From Corynebacterium tuberculostearicum SK141 (GTDB lineage: Bacteria > Actinomycetota > Actinomycetes > Mycobacteriales > Mycobacteriaceae), in assembly GCF_000175635.1 (NCBI RefSeq), contig NZ_ACVP01000037.1:1-64000 (forward strand): DNA of 64,000 nt. Reading direction: 5' to 3'. How positions within the stretch are numbered: position 1 is the first letter of the stretch; each line of letters starts with the position of its first letter. Position numbers and translations under genes: made by a program. The notes beneath the pieces were generated by a model. The model was not told where the DNA came from. It worked only from the letters and a program-made list of their open reading frames with translations, and did not search any database. Shown here one piece after another: positions 12,031 through 20,269 of this stretch.

Positions 12031-13475
12031 TAGAGGTACTCCTGCAGTCGGGGGCGGATGCCTAGCCACACGGCAATAATGGCGCACAAGGTCAGCAGGA
12101 ACACGGCCGAGGACACCGCGGTCATGGCGGTCAGGCCGCGCTCTAAGTAGCTGCGCATGGCGATGCGCGCCTGGCCGATGAGATCCGAAAGCTCCGCGTC
12201 GAGCTCGTCATAGGAACGCGCCGCGGTCATCTCTCCGTTCTTGGGCTCGGTCGCCGTGGCCTGGTAAATAGCCTCGTCATAGTCGCCGTCCTTGAGCGCA
12301 CCCATGAGCTTGTCATGGGTGCCGCGCCACTGCTCGGCGGCCGCCCGGGCGCTGTGGATGAGTTCTGGGTCAGTGACCTCCACGTCCTCATCATTGAGCG
12401 CTTCCTCATAATCCTCTAGGGCCCCTTCGATGGAGTTGATGGAGCTGGAAAAGCGCACCATCGTATCCTCCTCGGAGGAGCGCAGCACCAGCGCCAGGGT
12501 CTCAGAGGTACGCGCCTGCTGCGCCTCAATACGCGAGGCCGTGAGCGAATCCCACGGGCGCGAGGCCGTCTCAAAGCCCTGGTGACCGGTGGACCAGGTG
12601 GCGAGGTTGGATAGAGCCACCCAGGAAATAGCCAAGAAAAGCAGCACGCTGGCCGTTAAGAAGCCGCGGTTGAAACGCCGGCGGGTCTGGCGCCACAGCC
12701 ACCATTGGGCCACGGCGAGGAAGAAGAGCGCCGCCAAGAGGCCGGAGAGCGGCACCCACTGCGGCGAGGTGAGCTCTTGCTGTTGCTGATTCACCTTGGC
12801 GGTGGTCAGCTGAAACAGCTCGGAGGCAGCCGGCAGGATACGCTCGCGCATCAGCGCCGAGGCATTGGACATATAGGAATTGGCCACCGCATTGCCCGCC
12901 CGGTGGTTGGAGCGGGCCTTTTCCACCATCGCGGTATAAACGGGCAGCTCGCGTTGGATAAAGGTCACCAGCTCGCGCACCCGGCCATCTTCTTGGGTGG
13001 TGCCCAGCACGGATTCGGTGGCCGCTACGGAAGCGGCATCGATGGCCTCGTTATAACTATCGCGGTTTTCCTCCGATTCCACGCCCGCCTGCACGAAGCC
13101 GGTGGTGGCCACGGTATCGGCCACCGAGAGCGAACTATAAAGGTGGTGCGCCGCGTTCGACATCGGCTCGGTGGTGCTCAGCAGCTCGTCCAAGTCGGAG
13201 TGGCGGGCGGCGGAAGACTGGGACATCGATAAGCCGGCGGCGCCTAGGGCTACGGTGAGAATGAGCGTGACCGTAAAAAGCTTGCCCGGGGTAGTGGAGG
13301 CGAAGTAGTAAAAGCGGCGCAGCAGGCGCGCCGGGCCCGCGAACCATTCCATGGCGCGGCTACTGAGCCCGCTGAAGGCCGGGCCGGTGGGCGCGGTGAC
13401 CTCATCGAGCCAGTGATCGCTCGGGTGAGCGTGCTCGTCGTGCACGCTTTCTGCCCGGACTGCCTGCTCGGTCAT
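12030..13475 (-). CDS. glnX: GlnX membrane signalling protein
   Basis: 481 residues with four predicted membrane helices: LFTVTLILTVALGAAGLSM, PLSGLLAALFFLAVAQWWLW, GFLTASVLLFLAISWVALS, and AVFLLTLCAIIAVWLGIRP close to the C-terminus. Two large extracytoplasmic helical loops, between helices 1-2 and 3-4, resemble sensor regions. It is first in glnX-glnH-pknG, the order known from C. glutamicum and M. tuberculosis, where it is thought to relay GlnH binding to PknG. The upstream sequence suggests a leaderless transcript. Confidence 0.88.
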
Positions 13476-13481
13476 TCACTT

Positions 13482-13487
13482 AGAATA
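13482..13487 (-). promoter_or_regulatory. -10 element (TATTCT) for leaderless glnX
   Basis: TATTCT lies 6 nt before the glnX ATG on the minus strand, so transcription would begin at or next to the start codon. No Shine-Dalgarno is visible. Confidence 0.55.
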
Positions 13488-13532
13488 GCGCCCGCAGTGT
13501 GCTGGGCGCCACCATATACCCGCGTGTGTGGC

Positions 13533-13538
13533 TAGGAT
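13533..13538 (+). promoter_or_regulatory. -10 element (TAGGAT) for leaderless NUDIX gene
   Basis: TAGGAT is 7 nt before the ATG at 13546. Together with the glnX -10 it makes a compact divergent promoter region of 70 bp. Confidence 0.5.
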
Positions 13539-13545
13539 AGGCAGC

Positions 13546-14040
13546 ATGCATAACCCTCACAGTGGAGACGGCTGGGCGGCAGGCCCCGGCGGCATTCGCG
13601 TCTGGGGAAAGTTTGGTGCCGCCGGCCTGTTCCTCGTCGCCGGGCGCAAGGTGCTCCTCCAGCACCGCGCCGCGTGGACCAATCACGGCGATACCTGGGG
13701 GATTCCGGGTGGCGCCCGCGATTTTACGGAGACGCCCACCCAGGCCGCGCTGCGTGAAACGCATGAAGAATGCGCGATTGCACCCCAGGACGTAGAGGTG
13801 CTCGACGCGCGAGTAACGGCCGGGCCCTATCCCGCGGCGGGGGATCTGCCGGGGGAGTGGACCTATACCACCGTCCTAGCACGCACGCGCACCGGCGCAC
13901 CGCTTCCTACTACAGCTAATGAAGAGTCCTATGAGCTGCGCTGGGTGCCTTTTGAAGAGGTAGAAAGCCTCCCCCTCCTGGCCGCCTTCCGTCACGCCTT
14001 TCCCACCCTGCGGGAGAGCGTGGAGGCATTGAACAGGTAA
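13546..14040 (+). CDS. NUDIX hydrolase
   Basis: 164 residues. The Nudix box is GARDFTETPTQAALRETHEECAI, matching G-x5-E-x7-RE-x2-EE; the usual final Gly-hydrophobic pair reads Ala-Ile. NUDIX enzymes hydrolyse nucleoside diphosphates linked to a moiety X; the substrate cannot be read from sequence. ATG at 13546 was chosen over the GTG 18 nt upstream because a -10 hexamer sits 7 nt before it. It is divergent from glnX, with the ABC exporter genes following on the same strand. Confidence 0.85.
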   Translation: MHNPHSGDGWAAGPGGIRVWGKFGAAGLFLVAGRKVLLQHRAAWTNHGDTWGIPGGARDFTETPTQAALRETHEECAIAPQDVEVLDARVTAGPYPAAGDLPGEWTYTTVLARTRTGAPLPTTANEESYELRWVPFEEVESLPLLAAFRHAFPTLRESVEALNR

Positions 14041-14054
14041 AGTTGCCGGATTTA

Positions 14055-14070
14055 TGGCACGCTAGTGCCA
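14055..14070 (+). promoter_or_regulatory. Palindrome over the ABC ATPase start
   Basis: TGGCAC-GCTA-GTGCCA, perfect 6-bp arms. The last base is the A of the start codon, and no Shine-Dalgarno is visible nearby. It could be an operator or an mRNA hairpin masking the start. Confidence 0.35.
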
Positions 14071-15062
14071 TGATCGAAGTAGAAGGACTGACTAAACAAT
14101 ATAAGTCTGTCCGCGCCGTTGACGATCTCACCTTTCAGGTAAAACCCGGCATGGTCACCGGGTTCCTGGGCCCCAATGGCGCGGGCAAATCCACCACCAT
14201 GCGCATGATCCTGGGCTTGGACACGCCGACGGCCGGCAGGGCGCGCATCAACGGCAAGCACTACCACGAGTTGAAGCAGCCCCTGCGTGAGGTCGGCGCC
14301 TTGCTCGATGCCAAGGCGGTGCACCGCAACCGCAGCGCCGCCAACCACCTGAAATGGATTGCGCAGTCCAACGGCATTTCTACTTCCCGCGTTGATGAGG
14401 TCTTGGGGCTGGTAGGGCTTTCCGACGTCGCCGGTAAGAAGGTCGGCGGCTTCTCCCTCGGCATGGGCCAGCGCCTAGGCCTAGCCGGCGCGCTGCTCGG
14501 TGACCCCGGTATCCTCATCCTGGATGAGCCGGTCAACGGCCTCGACCCGGAGGGCATTCGCTGGGTCCGCCAGCTCGTGCGCGCCCTAGCCGATGAAGGC
14601 CGCACCATTTTGATTTCCTCCCACCTGCTCTCGGAGATGTCTCAGACCGCCGATCACCTCGTGGTCATTGGTAAGGGCCGCTTGGTGGCTGACCAGCCCA
14701 CCTATGACTTTGTGAAGGACCACTCGCAGTCCTCCGTGCTGGTGCGCTCCGACCATCTCGATGCCTTTAGCTCCGCGCTGCGCTCTGAGGGCATCGCCTT
14801 TACCGAGTCCACCGACGAGGAAGGCCGCCCCCGCCTGGTGATTTCCAACCAGACCACGGACTTCGTGGGCCAGCTGGCCTACTCCACAGGGGTGCCGCTT
14901 AATGAGCTCAGCCTCAAGCGCGCCTCCTTGGAGGATGCCTTCATGGAGCTTACTGGCGACGCCGTCCAGTACCACGGCTCCAGCGGCGCCCCCAACCCGG
15001 GCATCGCTGGCACCGCTGGCGCCGCTACTCCGTTCGCTCGACCCACCCAGCAGGAGGTTTAA
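14070..15062 (+). CDS. ABC transporter ATP-binding protein
   Basis: 330 residues. Walker A GPNGAGKST (about 34-42), ABC signature FSLGMGQR, Walker B LILDEPVNGLDPEG and a switch His in ISSHLLSEM. It is of the DrrA/CcmA-like exporter type that pairs with an ABC-2 permease. The C-terminal domain (about 230-330) ends in a Gly/Ala/Pro-rich tail. A 9-codon longer frame exists, but the protein family begins MIEVEGLTKQYKSVRAVDD. The permease gene follows after 6 nt. Substrate unknown. Confidence 0.9.
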   Translation: MIEVEGLTKQYKSVRAVDDLTFQVKPGMVTGFLGPNGAGKSTTMRMILGLDTPTAGRARINGKHYHELKQPLREVGALLDAKAVHRNRSAANHLKWIAQSNGISTSRVDEVLGLVGLSDVAGKKVGGFSLGMGQRLGLAGALLGDPGILILDEPVNGLDPEGIRWVRQLVRALADEGRTILISSHLLSEMSQTADHLVVIGKGRLVADQPTYDFVKDHSQSSVLVRSDHLDAFSSALRSEGIAFTESTDEEGRPRLVISNQTTDFVGQLAYSTGVPLNELSLKRASLEDAFMELTGDAVQYHGSSGAPNPGIAGTAGAATPFARPTQQEV

Positions 15063-15068
15063 TTCGCC

Positions 15069-15848
15069 ATGCTGAATACCTTGAAGTCCGAATGGACCAA
15101 GCTGCACACCACCCGCTCCTTCTGGTGGACCACCTTCATATTCCTCTTCTTTGTGTGGGGCTGGGCTATCTTGAATGCTCGCCTTACCCAACCGGCAGAA
15201 AACCCCGAGGATGCAGCGTTGGGCATGGATGTTATCACCCCGGATGGCGCGGTGTCTGTTCTTTTCGGCCTCGGCCTGCCCGTGCTCATGATCCAAGCCA
15301 TCATGATCGTGACCACCGAGTACCGCTTTGGTACGCAGACCATCACGTTTATGGCTACCCCGCGCCGCTGGTCGGTGGCGTTGGTTAAGCTGCTCATGTA
15401 CGCGGTTATCGCGGCCGCGCTGACCTTTATCGCTGTGGCGGGCGCCTACCTACTTACCGAGCTTTTTGCCCACGATGAGGTAGCCGCGCAATTCCACCCT
15501 TGGGACGATGAGATGGGCCAAAAGCAGCTGTGGAAGTACCCGCTGGCTGCCGCGCTGCTCGTCCTTTTCTCGCAAGGCTTAGGGTTGCTGCTGCGTTCGA
15601 CGGCTGGTGCCGTAGCTATCGGCCTCATCCTCTTCCTCGGCGTGGATAATCTTGTGGCCAGCATCCCCAAGGTTGGCAGCAAGCTGGTTAACTTCATGCC
15701 GTTCAAGTCTTTCCAGTCTTGGCTTTGGGAGATAGATCCGGTGGATGCTCCGTGGAAGGAATCCTGGGGATTCTGCCTGGTATTTATTGCCTGGGCCGTA
15801 ATCCTCTGGGTTCTCGGTGTCCTCTTGTTGCAAAAGCGCGACGCTTAG
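15069..15848 (+). CDS. ABC-2 type exporter permease
   Basis: 259 residues with about six hydrophobic helices, the first at SFWWTTFIFLFFVWGWAIL and the last at FCLVFIAWAVILWVLGVLLL. MLNTLKSEWTKLHTTRSFWW is the typical opening of actinobacterial ABC-2 subunits (EWTKLRTxRS). It forms a dimeric exporter with the upstream ATPase. Confidence 0.88.
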   Translation: MLNTLKSEWTKLHTTRSFWWTTFIFLFFVWGWAILNARLTQPAENPEDAALGMDVITPDGAVSVLFGLGLPVLMIQAIMIVTTEYRFGTQTITFMATPRRWSVALVKLLMYAVIAAALTFIAVAGAYLLTELFAHDEVAAQFHPWDDEMGQKQLWKYPLAAALLVLFSQGLGLLLRSTAGAVAIGLILFLGVDNLVASIPKVGSKLVNFMPFKSFQSWLWEIDPVDAPWKESWGFCLVFIAWAVILWVLGVLLLQKRDA

Positions 15849-15871
15849 GCAGCTCACCGCTTAAGCTCTTT

Positions 15872-15919
15872 ACCGCCCCGGCGGGCAGTTCATTCGCTGC
15901 CTACTGGGGCGGTTTCTTG
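15872..15919 (+). terminator. Terminator after the ABC exporter operon
   Basis: ACCGCCCC (15872-15879) pairs with GGGGCGGT (15906-15913). A smaller GGCGGGCAG...CTGCC helix is nested in the loop, and TTTCTTGTCT follows. It lies between this operon and the convergent cls gene. Confidence 0.75.
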
Positions 15920-15963
15920 TCTCTAGACTGTCTCCACTGAAGCAGCGATGGGTCGTGTTGTCT

Positions 15964-17427
15964 CTACTGCAGCGCGGAGGTTAGGCGCATGACATTATCC
16001 ACGTAGCGGCGGATGAAGCCGCGCTCATTCCATTCCTCAAGGGTCAGCTCGTGGCATACGGCCCGGTAGTTGGAGACGAGCTGGTTGAACTGGTCAATGA
16101 GGTCGCCCTTGGCCACCAACATGGTGGATTCATAGTTCAGGCCGAACGAGCGCGGATCCATATTGGAAGAACCAAACATGCACAGCGGATCGCGGCCGGG
16201 ATCATCCGGGTCGGTGATGATGAACTTGGAGTGCAGCACAAAGGGGTAGGGGAATTGGTAGATGTGCACGCCCGCCTCCAGCAGCGCCTGGTAATAGGAG
16301 GATTGGGCGTGGTTGACCATAAACTGGTCCGCCTTTGCCGATACATAAAGTTCCACGTCCACGCCGCGGTAGCAGGCGGTGGTCACGGCCTCCAGTAGGG
16401 ATTCATCCGGGACGAAGTAGGGCGAGCACAGCACCAGCCGGTCCTTGGCGTGGTGTACCAGGGAGTTGAACATGCGCAGGTTTGGCTCAGTGGTGTAGCC
16501 CGGCCCGGAGGGGATTATCTGGAGGTGGTTGGCGTCGGCAGTCTGGGCGTCGTCATACGGCAGCTCATCCAGCGGCAGGTTCTCTTCTGCCTCGAGGTAC
16601 CAATCCACGGCGAAGATTGCGGACATGGAGGTCACAATCGGGCCGGAAAGCTCCACCATGTAGTCAATCCAGTAGCGGTCCTTGGTCTTGTACTGGCGCT
16701 TAATCATATTCAGCGAGCCAATAAAGCCCACCTTGCCATCGATAATCACCAGCTTGCGGTGATTGCGCAGGTCAGGGCGGCGGAAGCGGCCCTTGTGCAG
16801 CTGGATGGGCAGCATGAGATGCCAGTCGACGCCAATCTCCGTTAGCCGCTTGCCCAGCTTGAAGTAGCCCTTGTACTTGAAGCTGCCGATCTGATCCAAG
16901 AGCAAGCGCACCTTTACACCTCGGGCGGTAGCCCTGCGCAGCGACTCAAAGAAGACGTCTGTGGTCTCATCCCAGGACTGGATGTAGATCTCGATGGATA
17001 CATACTTCTCGGCGCGGTCAATAGCGGCGGCAATGGCGCGAATGGACTCGTCATAATCCGCGTGCAGGCCAAGGTTATGGCCCACCAATGCTGGGAACCC
17101 AGTCAGCTCGCGGTTAAGCCGAATAACCGACTCTACTTCCGCCGAAAGGAGGCCCTGCGGATGATCCGGGGTGCGGGCTGTGACGTTTTCAATCTTCTCA
17201 TTGGCTTCTTGCTGGATGCGGTGGCGACGCCGGTTGATATATGGCGAGCCCATGAGCAAAAACAGCGGCAGGCCGATAAACGGCAGCACCAGAATTGCCA
17301 GCAGCCACGCGGTTGAACTGGAAGGTCGGCGGCCTTCGGGCACGAAGCCAACGGCAATGATCTTGATGCCGTAATCAAGGATCAGGAATACGAGCTGCCA
17401 GAAGCTGAGATCAAGAGACCAAGACAT
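15964..17427 (-). CDS. cls: Cardiolipin synthase (phospholipase D family)
   Basis: 487 residues. Two N-terminal membrane helices (FWQLVFLILDYGIKIIAVGFV and AWLLAILVLPFIGLPLFLLMG) precede two PLD domains. Each holds an HKD motif: NHRKLVIIDGKVGFIGSLN and HSKFIITDP...MFGSSNMDPRSF. The enzyme condenses phosphatidylglycerol to cardiolipin at the cytoplasmic membrane. It starts directly after the xth stop codon (no gap), so the two share a transcript. Confidence 0.92.
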   Translation of the reverse strand: MSWSLDLSFWQLVFLILDYGIKIIAVGFVPEGRRPSSSTAWLLAILVLPFIGLPLFLLMGSPYINRRRHRIQQEANEKIENVTARTPDHPQGLLSAEVESVIRLNRELTGFPALVGHNLGLHADYDESIRAIAAAIDRAEKYVSIEIYIQSWDETTDVFFESLRRATARGVKVRLLLDQIGSFKYKGYFKLGKRLTEIGVDWHLMLPIQLHKGRFRRPDLRNHRKLVIIDGKVGFIGSLNMIKRQYKTKDRYWIDYMVELSGPIVTSMSAIFAVDWYLEAEENLPLDELPYDDAQTADANHLQIIPSGPGYTTEPNLRMFNSLVHHAKDRLVLCSPYFVPDESLLEAVTTACYRGVDVELYVSAKADQFMVNHAQSSYYQALLEAGVHIYQFPYPFVLHSKFIITDPDDPGRDPLCMFGSSNMDPRSFGLNYESTMLVAKGDLIDQFNQLVSNYRAVCHELTLEEWNERGFIRRYVDNVMRLTSALQ

Positions 17428-18237
17428 TTATCGCACGGAATTGAAATCGGGCAGATTGTAATCTGCGAGAAGCGGACAGTGATCGGAGGTTTTATCGCCG
17501 GCGCGCTCGACCATGTCTACTTGCGCGCCGGTCACGTGCTGGGCAAGCGGGGCTGAAGCCAACTGGAAGTCGATGCGCATGCCTTCGTTCTTTTGGAAGC
17601 GCATGCCCTTGTAATCGAAGTAGGTATAGCGCTGGTCCTCCGTGAACCGGCGAGTAACTTCCTCGAGGCCTGCTTCTTCCAGCATCTGGAACGCGGCGCG
17701 CTCTGGCTCGGTGACATGCGTCTTGCCACGGAAGGCCTCTATATCCCACACGTCCTCATCGCGCGGGGCAATATTGAAATCACCGCTCATAAGCAATTTG
17801 GACTGCGCATGATTTTCCGCATAGCGCGCCAAGTGATAGAGAAAGTCCAGCTTGTAGTCATAATGGCGATCCGTGATCTCGCGGCCGTTGGGCACGTAGA
17901 GTGACCAGATTTCTACGCCACGGATGCGAGCCCCTAGTGCTCGGGCCTCACGGTCTTGCGGCTTTTCTGGATCTTTGGCAAAGCCTGGCTGGCCCGGAAA
18001 GCCGATAAAGACGTCCTCGGGCTCTTCCTTGGACACAATGGCCACGCCGTTCCACTGGTTGAGCCCGTGGCAGGTGACATGGAGACCCGCATCCTCGAAG
18101 ACCTCGCGTGGAAACTTATCGTCTTTCACCTTAGTTTCTTGCAGGCACAAAACGTCGATGTCGTGCTTGGAGATAAGGTTCAGCGCCCGCTGTGTGCGGG
18201 TACGGACGGAGTTAATATTCCACGTGGCGATGCGCAT
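17428..18237 (-). CDS. xth: Exodeoxyribonuclease III
   Basis: 269 residues of the exonuclease/endonuclease/phosphatase fold. MRIATWNINSVRTR, DVLCLQETKVKDDKFP (metal-binding Glu), LYVPNGREI, SGDFNIAPRDEDVWD and SDHCPLLADY are all present. It acts as an AP endonuclease and 3' exonuclease in base excision repair. First gene of xth-cls. Confidence 0.95.
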   Translation of the reverse strand: MRIATWNINSVRTRTQRALNLISKHDIDVLCLQETKVKDDKFPREVFEDAGLHVTCHGLNQWNGVAIVSKEEPEDVFIGFPGQPGFAKDPEKPQDREARALGARIRGVEIWSLYVPNGREITDRHYDYKLDFLYHLARYAENHAQSKLLMSGDFNIAPRDEDVWDIEAFRGKTHVTEPERAAFQMLEEAGLEEVTRRFTEDQRYTYFDYKGMRFQKNEGMRIDFQLASAPLAQHVTGAQVDMVERAGDKTSDHCPLLADYNLPDFNSVR

Positions 18238-18251
18238 GCCACATAGGTTAC

Positions 18252-18280
18252 CTGCCCGCTGCAGCGAGGTCAGCGGGCAG
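18252..18280 (-). terminator. Hairpin downstream of the def operon
   Basis: CTGCCCGCTG (18252-18261) and CAGCGGGCAG (18271-18280), a perfect 10-bp stem with a 9-nt loop. It lies past the 3' end of the minus-strand acetyltransferase gene. There is no clear T run, so termination is likely but unproven. Confidence 0.5.
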
Positions 18281-18338
18281 TCCCATAAGGCTCACTACCC
18301 AGCCCACAAGGAGTCCCATAACGTTCACCGCCCAGACC
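18279..18338. repeat. Two-copy 27-bp imperfect direct repeat
   Basis: 18279-18305 and 18312-18338 match at 22 of 27 positions (shared AGTCCCATAA, TCAC and CCCAG blocks), period 33 bp. They are intergenic, between xth and the Cg3035-type gene. Nothing else is visible in this spacer. Confidence 0.65.
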
Positions 18339-18359
18339 GGAAGTCCGCAGCGCGGAGAG

Positions 18360-19349
18360 CTAGTCGCGCAGGCGGGCGTAGATGCGCCGGTGCTGCTCGA
18401 TGAAGCCGAGCTTCTCCGCCAGCCGCACGCCGGCGATATTCGAGGCTGGGGCGGCGAGGTAGGCGTGCTCGGCGCCGTTGTCGTGGCCCCAGTGCAGCAA
18501 ATGTTGGAGCGCGAGCGTGCCGTATCCCCGGCGGCGGAAGTCCTTGGCTACCTCGATGGAAGAGAGACCCAGCCACGTGGTGCCATCGCCGGATTCGCTC
18601 AGGGTGCCGCGGGCAATGGCGATGGTCTCGCCATCGAGGACTAGGCGGCCAAAGCCGAGCGTTCCCTCGACGTGAGTGCCAAGGCTCTGCAACGCCTCGG
18701 CGGGAAGGGCATCGGTGCGGGATTGATACATCGCCAGCCACTCGTCATCGGGTTGGGCGGCGATGTGGAAGGTGGGGGAGGGAGAGGGGGCGTCGGCAAG
18801 CGTGGGCAGATCCCGCAGGACCATGGTGAGGATCTCTGGCTCGGTCTCCCAGGCGGGGTCGGCGAGCAGGCGCTCGGCCGGCTTGCCAATGCGCTCCGGG
18901 ACCACCAGGCGCACCGGAAGGTTGTGGCGGGCGTAGAAGGCCTTAATCTCCTCCAGCGGCACCGGAGTGAAGCCCGCGGAAGGGCCCACGGGCACGGCCG
19001 AGTTGGAGCGGCCGGAAACCCCGTCGCTCGCGCGCAACAGCCAGGAACCGTCGCTGGTCCAGGCGTGGTCTGTGCCAGGGGAAGCCGCGGCCGCGGCAAC
19101 CTCCACTGCGCGGATATCGGAATTGCGGACCATGCGCGGGGAAAGGCGCTTAATGATCTTCAGCTGCTCCGGCGGGATCTCCACCGCCTCCAAGTCGGAA
19201 GGGTAGCCGCCGACCTCTTGTGGGCGAATGACCAGCGGATTGAGGCTCAGCACATGTCCGATGACATCGCTATGCACGCCGCCGAAGTCGCGCCGGGCCA
19301 CCACGCGCTCGCCCACCTGGACGGCATCGGAGCGGAAAATGCGTGACAT
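18360..19349 (-). CDS. Cg3035-type GNAT acetyltransferase (probable N-acetylglutamate synthase)
   Basis: 329 residues. An N-terminal SH3-like domain (VGERVVARRDFGGVHSDVIGHVLSL...VIRPQEVGGYPSDLEAVEI) precedes a C-terminal GNAT domain with SSIEVAKDFRRRGYGTLALQHLLHWG. This matches the architecture and gene position of C. glutamicum Cg3035, reported as an N-acetylglutamate synthase for arginine biosynthesis. The assignment rests on that homology. It overlaps the def stop codon by 1 nt (TAATG). The linker antisense to LADAPSPSP carries an exact copy of the dispersed 17-bp word (18786-18802). Confidence 0.8.
   Translation of the reverse strand: MSRIFRSDAVQVGERVVARRDFGGVHSDVIGHVLSLNPLVIRPQEVGGYPSDLEAVEIPPEQLKIIKRLSPRMVRNSDIRAVEVAAAAASPGTDHAWTSDGSWLLRASDGVSGRSNSAVPVGPSAGFTPVPLEEIKAFYARHNLPVRLVVPERIGKPAERLLADPAWETEPEILTMVLRDLPTLADAPSPSPTFHIAAQPDDEWLAMYQSRTDALPAEALQSLGTHVEGTLGFGRLVLDGETIAIARGTLSESGDGTTWLGLSSIEVAKDFRRRGYGTLALQHLLHWGHDNGAEHAYLAAPASNIAGVRLAEKLGFIEQHRRIYARLRD
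18786..18802 (+). repeat. Dispersed 17-bp word, copy 3
   Basis: Exact GGGGGCGTCGGCAAGCG, antisense to TLADAPSP in the linker of the Cg3035-type gene. Confidence 0.75.
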
Positions 19350-19972
19350 TAGTCGTCGTGGCCGAAGGGATCGGCGTCCTCACCCGGTACCCAGGAGTAG
19401 CCCGGCTCGGTCCAGCCGTGGCGCTTAATGGCCTTTTTGGCCTGGCGCTTATAGCGGCCAATGAGGGTATCGGTGTAGAGGAAGCCATCGAGGTGGCCGG
19501 TCTCGTGCTGCAGGCAGCGGGCGAAAAAGCCATAACCCTCGACGGAAATGTCATTGCCGTTTTCGTCCTTGCCGGTCACGCGCGCCCAGTCGGCGCGGCC
19601 GGTGGGAAAGCCCTCGCCCGGCACGGAGAGGCAGCCCTCGTCATCGGAGCCGTCGTCGGCAGGCATGGTCTCTGGAATCTCGGAGGTCTCCAGCACGGGG
19701 TTAATGACGCAGCCCTTGCGCATGCCCGCCTCCTCGGACGGCAGCTCGGTGCCATTGGGGCCATCCGTATCGGGGCAGTGGTAGACAAAGAGGCGCTTGC
19801 CAATTCCTACCTGGTTAGCGGCCAGGCCCACGCCATTGGCGGCGTCCATGGTTTCATACATGTCCGCGATGAGCTGCTGCATTTCCGGGGTGGAAATCTC
19901 GGATTCTTCCACCGGTTGGGTGGGTTCATGAAGCACGGTCTCGCCGTGGATAACGATGGGGCGAATAGTCAT
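19349..19972 (-). CDS. def: Peptide deformylase
   Basis: 207 residues. The three deformylase motifs are [18 protein letters not shown] and QHETGHLDG (HExxH metal site plus the upstream Cys). It removes the N-formyl group from new proteins. It is longer than the bacterial norm (about 170 residues) through an insert around [11 protein letters not shown] and a C-terminal extension, as in other actinobacterial paralogues. It is transcribed from a promoter overlapping that of the DUF3263 gene. Confidence 0.95.
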   Translation of the reverse strand: MTIRPIVIHGETVLHEPTQPVEESEISTPEMQQLIADMYETMDAANGVGLAANQVGIGKRLFVYHCPDTDGPNGTELPSEEAGMRKGCVINPVLETSEIPETMPADDGSDDEGCLSVPGEGFPTGRADWARVTGKDENGNDISVEGYGFFARCLQHETGHLDGFLYTDTLIGRYKRQAKKAIKRHGWTEPGYSWVPGEDADPFGHDD

Positions 19973-19976
19973 GCCT

Positions 19977-19985
19977 TACAGTTTA
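19977..19985. promoter_or_regulatory. Overlapping divergent -10 elements of def and the DUF3263 gene
   Basis: On the plus strand TACAGT (19977-19982) lies 6 nt before the DUF3263 ATG. On the minus strand TAAACT (complement of 19980-19985) lies 7 nt before the def ATG. Only 16 bp separate the two start codons, so both messages are likely leaderless and the two promoters mutually exclusive. Confidence 0.6.
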
Positions 19986-19988
19986 GGC

Positions 19989-20246
19989 ATGAACCCCTTG
20001 TCTGACCTAGACGCCGCCATTTTGGACTTCGAGGAAACCGCGCCGCGCAGCATCGGCCGCAAGGAAGAAGCCATCCGCGCGCAGCTGGATATCTCCCCGG
20101 TGCGCTACCACCAGCGCCTAAACCTGCTTCTCGACGCTCCCGCGGCCGCCCAATCCCACCCGCTTCTGGTCGCACGGCTGCGGCGCCTGCGCGAGGAGCG
20201 AGAAGACACGCGGCGCGCCGCGCGGGGAAATACCTCAGATAGTTAA
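19989..20246 (+). CDS. DUF3263 family small protein
   Basis: 85 residues. LSDLDAAILDFEETAPRSIGRKEEAIRAQLDISPVRYHQRLNLLLD is the actinobacterial DUF3263 signature, which looks like a helix-turn-helix. It may bind DNA; function not established. ATG at 19989 was chosen over one 33 nt upstream because of the -10 position. A LytR_C gene follows 23 nt downstream, a common pairing in actinobacteria. Confidence 0.8.
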   Translation: MNPLSDLDAAILDFEETAPRSIGRKEEAIRAQLDISPVRYHQRLNLLLDAPAAAQSHPLLVARLRRLREEREDTRRAARGNTSDS

Positions 20247-20256
20247 TTCTGAGTAC

Positions 20257-20262
20257 TAGTGT
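20257..20262 (+). promoter_or_regulatory. -10 element (TAGTGT) for the LytR_C gene
   Basis: TAGTGT is 7 nt before the GTG start at 20270, again the leaderless arrangement. Confidence 0.45.
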
Positions 20263-20269
20263 TGCGTAT

